Notes under the pieces: generated by a model
Told to the model about the DNA's origin: nothing
What the model saw: only the letters and a program-made list of their open reading frames with translations
The model's database searches: none
Origin: VRUE01 sp040508545
GTDB lineage: Bacteria > Actinomycetota > Thermoleophilia > Solirubrobacterales > 70-9
Direction: 5' to 3'
Assembly: GCA_040508545.1 (NCBI GenBank)
Contig: JBEVMR010000004.1
Location: 1-45,391 of the forward strand
Length of the DNA: 45,391 nucleotides
Program-made: the position numbers and the translations under genes
Part shown: in pieces, positions 39,433-45,391 of the stretch
Layout: each line of letters begins with the position of its first letter
How positions within the stretch are numbered: position 1 is the stretch's first letter

Positions 39433-40147
39433 ACGCACCAGCTACGAGGTCGACCAGCAGGGCGTCGCCGTGCTGCGCCTCGAGCGCGCCGAGGCCCGCA
39501 ACGCGATCGACACGCAGATGCTGGTCGAGATGCTCGAGCACCTCGCCGTCGCGCGCAGCGACGAGGCGGTGAGGGTGCTCGTCATCAGCTCCTCCGACCA
39601 GATGGGCCTCTCAGCCGGTGCCGACGTCAAGGAGCAGCTCGACGACGATGGCAAGGTCCGCCGCATGCAGCTCTTCGCCGACCTCTACGACGCGATCGCG
39701 GGCTTTCCTAAGCCGACCGTCGCGGCCTGCCACGGCGACGTCGTCGGCGGTGGCGCCGAGGTCGCGGTCGCCTGCGACATGCGGGTCGGCGGCGCCAACC
39801 TGCGCATGCGCTTTCCGGGCGCGGCGCTCGGCGTCCCGGTCGGCCCGGCGCGCCTGGTCACGCTCTGTGGCCTCGCCGCCGCCAAGTACCTGCTCTTCAG
39901 CTCGCGCACGGTCGGCGCTGACGAGGCGCTGCGCCTGGGCCTGGTCAACCGCGTCGCCCCGGCGGCGAGCACCGAGGAGGCGGCGATCGAGCTGGCGACC
40001 GCGGTCGCTGCGCACCGACCCGAGGCGGTGGCTCAGCTGAAGCAGATGCTGCACGAGTGGGACGACGTCGAGGGCCGTTCCCGGGTCGAGGGCGAGGGCC
40101 AGGTCGAGTGGCAGCGCACGGGGCCGGGCCTGCCCTCCCGTAAGTAG
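39422..40147 (+). CDS. Crotonase-fold protein without both hydratase glutamates
   Basis: 241 residues of the enoyl-CoA hydratase/isomerase fold. The oxyanion-hole motifs are kept (GLSAGADVKE and HGDVVGGGAEVAVACD), so CoA-thioester binding is likely. The two catalytic Glu of rat crotonase (E144 and E164) appear to be absent: the E144 site reads FPGAALGVP (Gly) and the E164 site reads AAAKYLLF (Tyr or Lys, depending on alignment). It is therefore probably not a standard hydratase; another crotonase reaction or a structural role is possible. It overlaps pth. Confidence 0.8.
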   Translation: MSTERTSYEVDQQGVAVLRLERAEARNAIDTQMLVEMLEHLAVARSDEAVRVLVISSSDQMGLSAGADVKEQLDDDGKVRRMQLFADLYDAIAGFPKPTVAACHGDVVGGGAEVAVACDMRVGGANLRMRFPGAALGVPVGPARLVTLCGLAAAKYLLFSSRTVGADEALRLGLVNRVAPAASTEEAAIELATAVAAHRPEAVAQLKQMLHEWDDVEGRSRVEGEGQVEWQRTGPGLPSRK

Positions 40148-40192
40148 ACGTTTAGATCAACGGTCTTACGCATTCACCGCCGAGCCGCTGGA

Positions 40193-40198
40193 TAGGGT
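40193..40198 (+). promoter_or_regulatory. -10-like TAGGGT upstream of the beta-helix gene
   Basis: Nine bases before a possible TTG start at 40208 and 39 bases before the TTG at 40238. It fits either a leaderless start or a leader of about 32 bases carrying the Shine-Dalgarno at 40228-40233. Confidence 0.4.
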
Positions 40199-40227
40199 CG
40201 CGTTCGTTTGTCCACCGCTCGCTCCCT

Positions 40228-40233
40228 GGAGGG
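40228..40233 (+). promoter_or_regulatory. Shine-Dalgarno GGAGGG deciding the beta-helix start
   Basis: GGAGGG ends 4 bases before the TTG at 40238. This, plus the signal peptide directly after it (MKVLVSVLIAVG), favours 40238 over 40208. Confidence 0.5.
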
Positions 40234-40237
40234 TCGC

Positions 40238-42535
40238 TTGAAAGTCCTCGTCTCGGTCCTGATCGCCGTCGGTTGCCTGCTCGCCGTTCCCGGCACCGCG
40301 CTGGCGGTGACCTACACCGTCAACAGCACCGGCGACGACCCTGACAAAGCGGTGGGCACCGGTGGCTGCGAAACGGCGAATGCCGGTGAGTGCACGCTCC
40401 GGGCGGCGATCCAGGAGTCGAACGCCTCAGCGCCGGTCCTCGACGAAATCGTCTTCGCGGCCGCGTTCAACGGCCAGCTGGCAGACACGATCACGCCCGC
40501 CAGCCTGCTCCCGGCGATTGCCAAACAGGTGAGCGTCAAAGGTGGCGCTTGCCCGACCGAGGCGGGGCAGCAGGGCCCCTGCGCCGGTGTGAACGCGACC
40601 GGTTTGAGCTATGCGCTCTCGGTCGAAGACACCGACAGCGTGGTAATCGAAGGGCTCGCGATCACCGGGGCGACGACCGGAATCAAAGTTGTCAATAGCT
40701 CCCAGGGCTTCATCGGCCGCGGCAACTGGGTCGGCGTGAAACTCGACGGCAGCAACGGCGCGGGCGCCAACACCGGCATCTGGCTCGACCCGGACTCGAA
40801 CAACGCGACGATCGGCGGCGCCGCCCCTAGCGAACGCAACGTAATCGTCAACAGCGCTGCCGAGGGGCTCGACATCGAAGGGGCCGATAACGCCGACGTG
40901 CTCGGCAATTACTTCGGCGTCAAACCGGATGGGACCACTCAGGCCGCCAACGGCAAGGACATCGAGATCACCGACACCGTCGCCTTCGAGGCGACCGGCA
41001 ACGAGGTTGGGACGACGGTCGCGGTTGCGGCGGCGCCATGCGATGGGGGCTGCAACGTGATCTCAGGCGCGACCTCCATGGGCATCGATCTGCAGGGCAA
41101 CGGCGCCGGCCAAAATGAGGAACCCGCCACCGGTCCCACCACTGTGCACGGCAACTTCATCGGCCTCAACGTCGCCGGAACTGAAACGGTGGCGAACAAC
41201 GTCGGCGTCAACGTCGGTGAAGCTCTGGATGCCCTGATCGGGGGTTCCGAAAACGCGGACGCCAACTTCATATCCGGCGGTGCTGAAGGCATCTTCGCCA
41301 GCAACGCTGAAGGCTTTGAAGCAGTCGGCAACATCATCGGCTCCGGCGCGCCAGGCGCTGAAATAACCGCACCCGGGAAGGGCGTCTGGGTCCTCAATAC
41401 CTCCAACGCGAGCACGGTGGCTGTCTCCAAAAACGTGTTCGACATGGACGGAGGGGTTGCGGTCCAAATCCATTTCGGGGGCACCGAAGTCTTCAGCAAC
41501 TTCATCGAAGGCGCCGAATTGGGGGTCTGGACCAAAGTCGGCCCGAACGCAGCCGGCGGGAACCTGATCGAAGACAACGTGATCGGCGAATCCCTCGCCA
41601 ACGGAATTCGAATCGAGGACAAGGAGAACGAGGTGCTCGGCAACGCCGTCTACAAGTCGGCCGGCCCCGGCATCCTCCTCGAGCTCCCAGTGCCGCTTCT
41701 CTTTCCCACCGAAAACCTGATCGGTGGCAACACGGCGACCGATGAAAACAACATCAATGAAAGCGGTGGCCCTGCGATCAAGATCGTCGACGAATCGGGC
41801 AACACCGAAGAAGACAGCTTCAACGAGGTCGGGCGCAACAAGGGTGCGAAAAACACTGGCCTCTTCATCGACTTGGTGGGCGCCGCCAATAGCGGCATCC
41901 TGCCGCCTGCCTTCGCGACTCTGCAGCAGTCGAGCGCCAGCGGCAGCGGGGTGGAGCCCATTGCGACGATCCGCGTTTTCCGCAAGGCCGAAGCGATACC
42001 CGGTGAGATCAAAGAATTCCTTGCCGAAACGACCGCCGACGGCAGCGGCAACTGGAAAGTGACCTACCCCACGATCCCGACCGGGACGCTCGTGGCGGCG
42101 ACGCAGACCAGCCCCGAAGGCGCCACTTCGGAGCTTGCGATCAAAGCGGCGAGCGCCGATCCGGACTCGGGCAAAGGCGACAAAGACAAAGACAAAGGCG
42201 ACAAAGGCAAAGAGCCCAAAGTCATCGGCGATCCGCCCTGCGCCTTCACGGCCGGCAAATGCCGTTGGCCGGAAACTGTCATCACCCGCGGGCCCAAAGC
42301 CAAAACCCACGCAACCACGGCGAAGTTCAGGTTCACCTCCGACATGCCCGGCTCGACCTTCGAGTGCAAACTCGACAAAAAGCCCTTCAAGAAATGCAAA
42401 TCCCCGAAGACCTACAAAGGCCTGAAACCGGGCAAACACGTCTTCAAGGTGCGGGCGACCGACAAACAGGGACGAGTCGACCCGGTTCCGGCGAAGAAGA
42501 AGTTCCGCGTTCTGCGCCCAAATAGCCGGGCCTGA
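40238..42535 (+). CDS. Secreted right-handed parallel beta-helix surface protein
   Basis: 765 residues from the TTG at 40238. A signal peptide (KVLVSVLIAVGCLLAVPGTALA) is followed by a CSLREA-like start (TYTVNSTGDDPD ... CTLRAAIQESNA) and then about 450 residues of beta-helix repeats rich in Asn/Gly/Ile (phrases such as GNYFGVKPDG, HGNFIGLNVAG and ENLIGGNTATDENNI). A Lys/Asp linker (GKGDKDKDKGDKGK, about 645-665) leads to a C-terminal domain with FECKLDKKPFKKCKSP, seen in surface proteins of this class of bacteria. Codons such as GAA and AAA are more frequent than in the neighbours. It is probably wall-associated; ligand or enzyme activity unknown. Confidence 0.85.
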   Translation: MKVLVSVLIAVGCLLAVPGTALAVTYTVNSTGDDPDKAVGTGGCETANAGECTLRAAIQESNASAPVLDEIVFAAAFNGQLADTITPASLLPAIAKQVSVKGGACPTEAGQQGPCAGVNATGLSYALSVEDTDSVVIEGLAITGATTGIKVVNSSQGFIGRGNWVGVKLDGSNGAGANTGIWLDPDSNNATIGGAAPSERNVIVNSAAEGLDIEGADNADVLGNYFGVKPDGTTQAANGKDIEITDTVAFEATGNEVGTTVAVAAAPCDGGCNVISGATSMGIDLQGNGAGQNEEPATGPTTVHGNFIGLNVAGTETVANNVGVNVGEALDALIGGSENADANFISGGAEGIFASNAEGFEAVGNIIGSGAPGAEITAPGKGVWVLNTSNASTVAVSKNVFDMDGGVAVQIHFGGTEVFSNFIEGAELGVWTKVGPNAAGGNLIEDNVIGESLANGIRIEDKENEVLGNAVYKSAGPGILLELPVPLLFPTENLIGGNTATDENNINESGGPAIKIVDESGNTEEDSFNEVGRNKGAKNTGLFIDLVGAANSGILPPAFATLQQSSASGSGVEPIATIRVFRKAEAIPGEIKEFLAETTADGSGNWKVTYPTIPTGTLVAATQTSPEGATSELAIKAASADPDSGKGDKDKDKGDKGKEPKVIGDPPCAFTAGKCRWPETVITRGPKAKTHATTAKFRFTSDMPGSTFECKLDKKPFKKCKSPKTYKGLKPGKHVFKVRATDKQGRVDPVPAKKKFRVLRPNSRA

Positions 42536-42544
42536 CTCGGGCTG

Positions 42545-43396
42545 TTAACCGCCCCAGCCCGTTGGGTCGAGCGCCGTTTCGTTATCGAAGGCGCCGGGAT
42601 TCCTCGATACGTGCTCGGCAATCTCGGTGCAGGTGGCAAGCCACACGTCGCCACGTCTGCTCACCTCGGATAGATGGCGGAGCAGAGTCCCGATTCGCTC
42701 CTCTCCCCACCAGTCGAGCATTGGCAGGTGGAGGACGAGCGTGGCGAAGCCGCCCTCGCTCGAGAGCCGCTTGGTCTCCGCTTCGAGGTAGCTGAGGAAG
42801 GCCCCGGGATCGATCGGGTCGGCCGAGTTGACCATCTGCTCGCGCACCGGCCCGAGCGGCGGCAGCACGCAGGTGGCGTCGACGTGGCGCCACTGGAAGG
42901 GGAGTAGGGCGACGCCATCCTGGACACTGGCTCCTTCGCCGGCTGGCGAGCAGTAGCGCAGGCCGGTCTCGCGCACGACCTCGATCCCGCCGGGGCCGAG
43001 CTGTCCGCCCGGCGGGCGCAGGCCGGCGGGGCTGAGGCCGAGCGCCTCGAAGGCATCGACTCCACGGCGCAGGTTCTCCGCCTGCGCCGCCGCCGTCAGC
43101 TCGCCCCATTGCTCGTGGCGCCAGGCGTGGTAGGCGACCTCGTGCCCGCCCGCCGCGATCGCTCTCAGCGCATCGGGATAGAGCTCGGCGTTGAGGCCCT
43201 CGACGAAGAAGGTCGCGGCAAGGTCGCGCTCGCTCAGCGCCTCGAGCAGTGACGGCAGCGCCTTGGTCGCGGTCGGGTGCTCGCCGATGCTCGGGTCGTC
43301 CGGCGCTAGCGCGCCAAGCTCGATCTGCGCCGCCTCACCGAGGTTGTCGAAGCTGAGGCAGAGCGCGCCGCGGGCGCCCCCCGGCCACTCCGGCAC
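42545..43396 (-). CDS. Polysaccharide deacetylase-family protein
   Basis: 283 residues from a GTG. The NodB-homology motifs are present: the catalytic/metal Asp in LSFDN, the His pair HEVAYHAWRHE, and RPPGG. The family removes N- or O-acetyl groups from chitin-like sugars, peptidoglycan or related polymers. There is no signal peptide, so a cytosolic or lipid-linked substrate is more likely. It follows an unknown membrane protein by 4 bases on the minus strand. Substrate unknown. Confidence 0.85.
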   Translation of the reverse strand: MPEWPGGARGALCLSFDNLGEAAQIELGALAPDDPSIGEHPTATKALPSLLEALSERDLAATFFVEGLNAELYPDALRAIAAGGHEVAYHAWRHEQWGELTAAAQAENLRRGVDAFEALGLSPAGLRPPGGQLGPGGIEVVRETGLRYCSPAGEGASVQDGVALLPFQWRHVDATCVLPPLGPVREQMVNSADPIDPGAFLSYLEAETKRLSSEGGFATLVLHLPMLDWWGEERIGTLLRHLSEVSRRGDVWLATCTEIAEHVSRNPGAFDNETALDPTGWGG

Positions 43397-43400
43397 CGAA

Positions 43401-43928
43401 TCAGTCCTCGAGCAGCGCCGCGCTCCAGCGCTCGGGGTCGCGCTTGGCCTGCTCGCGCGCCCAGCGGAAGTGGTGCTCCGCGGAGGCGAGCAGGACCGGG
43501 AAGTTGAGCAGGCCGGCGACGGCGAACGCGCGCGAATCGCGGCGGGTCTCCCTGAGCAGGCTGAGCGTGCTGGCGATGCCCCAGGCCCAGAGGACGGAGT
43601 TGTACGCGGGGAGCTGGTCCTCGCGCAGGCCCTCGGCTTCGTCGAGCATTGGCACGCCGCCGTGCAGCGACCAGGGCCACGCCTTGAAGTGGACGGCGAC
43701 GCCGGCGACGCCGATCCCGGCGTTGTAGGCGGAGAGGCGCCCGGCCCATTTGCCGCCCCCCGCCGCCGCCGCGAGCCCCAGCGGGATCAGGGCCCCCCAG
43801 AGGGCGTAGGAGCCGCGGCGTCCCAGCTGCGGCTCGAAGACCAGACCGACGCCGGCGCGGGTCTCGAAAGCGTTGTGCGCGAAGAGGCCGAGGGTCGAGA
43901 GGGCGGCGAATGGGCGGCGCAATCGCAT
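43401..43928 (-). CDS. Membrane protein of unknown function
   Basis: 175 residues, with about three to four hydrophobic helices (for example YALWGALIPLGLAAAAGGG, AYNAGIGVAGVAVHF, FAVAGLLNFPVLLASAEH) and conserved-looking loops NAFETRAGVGLVFEP and WSLHGGVPMLDEAEGL. I do not recognise the family. It is probably co-transcribed with the deacetylase (4-base gap). A TACGCT box lies 8 bases before the ATG. Confidence 0.7.
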   Translation of the reverse strand: MRLRRPFAALSTLGLFAHNAFETRAGVGLVFEPQLGRRGSYALWGALIPLGLAAAAGGGKWAGRLSAYNAGIGVAGVAVHFKAWPWSLHGGVPMLDEAEGLREDQLPAYNSVLWAWGIASTLSLLRETRRDSRAFAVAGLLNFPVLLASAEHHFRWAREQAKRDPERWSAALLED

Positions 43929-43936
43929 CTCCGGGC

Positions 43937-43942
43937 AGCGTA
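43937..43942 (-). promoter_or_regulatory. -10-like TACGCT, 8 bases before the membrane-protein ATG
   Basis: TACGCT, eight bases, ATG at 43928; leaderless spacing. Confidence 0.4.
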
Positions 43943-43953
43943 GACCCTGGTCG

Positions 43954-43959
43954 TAGAAT
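43954..43959 (+). promoter_or_regulatory. -10-like TAGAAT for mfd
   Basis: It would start transcription near 43966, just before the 24-bp palindrome at 43969-43992, giving a leader of about 38 bases. Confidence 0.4.
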
Positions 43960-43968
43960 CGGTCGCCG

Positions 43969-43992
43969 CGCCCGGATCGCTCGATCCGGGCG
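43969..43992. promoter_or_regulatory. 24-bp palindrome in the mfd leader
   Basis: CGCCCGGATCG (43969-43979), CT, CGATCCGGGCG (43982-43992): perfect 11-bp arms. It begins at the expected transcript start and ends 11 bases before the mfd ATG. As RNA it forms a tight hairpin; as DNA it is a possible operator. Confidence 0.55.
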
Positions 43993-44003
43993 ATTTGCCT
44001 GCC

Positions 44004-45391
44004 ATGAGCCTCAGACCGCTACTCGAGATCGCCGCCGAGAACGAGCGCCTGCACGCGCTCGCCGGCGAGGTGCGCGCGGCGAGCGGCGGTGAGCCGGTCC
44101 GGGTCGGAGCGTCGACGACGCTGCGTCCCTTGCTGCTGGCGACGGTGCTCGAGGACGATCGCGGCCTCGCCGGGCGCCCCGTGCTCCTGGTCAGCGCCGA
44201 CGATCGCTCGGCCCGCGACCTCGCCGCTGACCTGCGCGCCTACCTCGGCTCGCGCCGGGTTCGCTTCTACCCCTCGCGCGGCACCGGCTACGCCTCGCAC
44301 GTCAACCCACCGCCGCATCTGGTCGGCCTGCGGATCGACGCGCTCGACTCCCTCCGAAACGAGGGCGACGCGGTCGTCGTCGCCAGCGCAACCGCACTCG
44401 CCGAGGCCGTGCCGGACGCGTCGTTGCGCCCGGCCGGCTTTGCCCTCGAGCAGGGCGGGGAAGTCGAGCTCGCCACCGCCGCCCGCGACCTGGCGGGCGC
44501 CGGCTACGCGCGCGTGGAGCAGGTCGAGGAACGCGGTCAGTTCGCCGTCCGCGGCGGCATCCTCGACGTCTTTCCGGCCACCGAGGAGCGGGCGGTGCGG
44601 ATCGAGCTGTTCGGCGACGAGATCGAGTCGATGCGCTGGTTCTCGACCTTCACCCAACGCTCGCTGGGCGACGCCGAGCGGGTCGAGCTGGCACCGGCGG
44701 CGGAGCTCGACGTCGAGCACCGTGAGCTCGCCGAGCTGGCGGCGATGCAGGCGGAGGAAGAAGGCAAGGAGGCGCCGAACGCGGCCGAGGTCCTGCCGCT
44801 GGAGCATTTCGGCCCGCCGCTCGACCTCGTCCCTGCCGAGGCTGCCGTGATCCTCGCCGCCGCCGAGGAGATCGAGCCCGCCCTGCGCGATCACTGGGAG
44901 GACGCGACTGCGGCGATGCACGCCGACGACGCCCGCCACCTCTACGTCGACGTGGCGGCCCCGCTCGCAGCGCGCGCTGTGCTCTCGGTGGGCGCAGCCG
45001 GGGATGGCGACGAGCAGGCCTTCCGGGCGTCGCGCGCCGAGTCGCCGGCACGCAGCGTCAAAGAGGCGGAGGGTGAGCTGGAGAAGCTGGTGCGCTCCGG
45101 ATATCGGACCGTCGTCGCCTTCGACAACCGCGGCGAGGCGGAGCGTTCGCGCTACGGCCTCGAGCGCCTTGACGCTGCTCTGCTCGACGACGGCCGCCTC
45201 TCGCCGGAGCCGGGGCTTTCCTTCGCCGAGGCCCGCTTGCGCGAGGGCTTCGTCAGCCCCGAGCTGCGGCTCGCCGTCTATCCCTTCCGCCGCTTGGTCC
45301 ACCGGCGCCGCCGGGCCGAGGAGCGGGTACCCGGCGCCGGCCGCGGCCGGCTCGCCTTCAGCGACCTGAGGGTGGGCGACTACGTCGCCCA
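44004..45391 (+). CDS. mfd: Transcription-repair coupling factor Mfd, 3'-truncated by the window
   Basis: The first 462 residues are present; the frame runs off the end. Mfd removes stalled RNA polymerase and recruits UvrA. Present are the UvrB-homology region (RVEQVEERGQFAVRGGILDVFP, about residues 170-192; the typical FYPSRGTGYASHV loop near 88) and, at the very end, the start of the RNA-polymerase-interacting domain (LAFSDLRVGDYVA). The ATPase motifs lie beyond the window. No Shine-Dalgarno is seen; the leader carries a palindrome. Confidence 0.93.
   Translation, partial: MSLRPLLEIAAENERLHALAGEVRAASGGEPVRVGASTTLRPLLLATVLEDDRGLAGRPVLLVSADDRSARDLAADLRAYLGSRRVRFYPSRGTGYASHVNPPPHLVGLRIDALDSLRNEGDAVVVASATALAEAVPDASLRPAGFALEQGGEVELATAARDLAGAGYARVEQVEERGQFAVRGGILDVFPATEERAVRIELFGDEIESMRWFSTFTQRSLGDAERVELAPAAELDVEHRELAELAAMQAEEEGKEAPNAAEVLPLEHFGPPLDLVPAEAAVILAAAEEIEPALRDHWEDATAAMHADDARHLYVDVAAPLAARAVLSVGAAGDGDEQAFRASRAESPARSVKEAEGELEKLVRSGYRTVVAFDNRGEAERSRYGLERLDAALLDDGRLSPEPGLSFAEARLREGFVSPELRLAVYPFRRLVHRRRRAEERVPGAGRGRLAFSDLRVGDYVA

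Noticed and set aside
38086..39438. Extension of the ABC1 kinase upstream across rplY and pth (minus strand)
   Set aside because: The other strand has two clear genes there; the extra 450 residues are low-complexity and do not match the ABC1 family, whose start is at 38085.
1..45391. CRISPR arrays or transposase genes
   Set aside because: No regularly spaced direct repeats of 23-40 bases and no transposase or recombinase motifs were seen.

Overview
The window is a single high-GC bacterial chromosome segment, densely coded on both strands. It most resembles an actinobacterium, and I infer the class Thermoleophilia (Solirubrobacterales-like). Reasons: the block glmU-prs-(spacer genes)-rplY-pth-(spacer genes)-mfd is an actinobacterial arrangement. 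The heme enzyme is of the HemQ type. A PimA-like mannosyltransferase is present, as is the DUF4235/holin-like/DUF3618 trio of small membrane proteins. Two secreted proteins (collagen-like, and a beta-helix with a C-terminal Cys-containing repeat domain) look like Thermoleophilia surface proteins. This placement is inference from gene content only. No prophage, transposase or CRISPR array is visible.

Layout. 1-3864: an acyl-CoA operon (carboxyltransferase, beta-keto acid cleavage enzyme, AMACR-like CoA enzyme, MerR-type regulator with two HTH domains). 3930-4955: secreted collagen-like protein. 4984-6872: two divergent short-chain dehydrogenases sharing an inverted-repeat promoter. 6877-9945: large cyclase/ATPase/helical-repeat protein. 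9993-12277: nitrilase-family amidase, its probable TetR regulator and three small membrane proteins. 12274-15698: DegV and an iron-sulfur/redox group (ErpA-like, monothiol glutaredoxin, BolA, FprA-type ferredoxin reductase). 15787-17036: PAS/zinc protein and HemQ. 17056-20587: polytopic membrane protein and a PimA-like glycosyltransferase fused to a flippase-like membrane domain. 20598-23719: PucR regulator, small membrane protein, DedA-PAP2 fusion. 23731-26149: ispE, ksgA, tatD on the minus strand. 26206-29739: full-length metH, then tRNA-Gln(UUG). 29933-34088: HdeD-like protein, glmU, prs, glycerophosphodiesterase. 34108-36635: ABC transporter and a DUF6159-like membrane protein. 36667-38085: ABC1/AarF kinase-like protein. 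38113-40147: rplY, pth, crotonase-like protein. 40238-42535: secreted beta-helix protein. 42545-43928: polysaccharide deacetylase and a membrane protein. 44004-end: start of mfd.

Two non-coding themes stand out. First, many genes have a TANNNT-like box only 6-10 bases before the start codon and no Shine-Dalgarno, which points to leaderless or near-leaderless transcription. Second, several long palindromic elements sit at gene borders or inside a gene (17615-17660, 21865-21975, 24587-24627, 30523-30623 with a diverged inverted copy at 30768-30883, 43969-43992). They look like mobile or REP/MITE-like repeats or regulatory hairpins and are the least explained part of the window.

Functionally the segment mixes core housekeeping (cell-wall precursor and nucleotide synthesis, translation, isoprenoids, methionine, repair) with acyl-CoA catabolism, Fe-S maintenance and envelope biogenesis.
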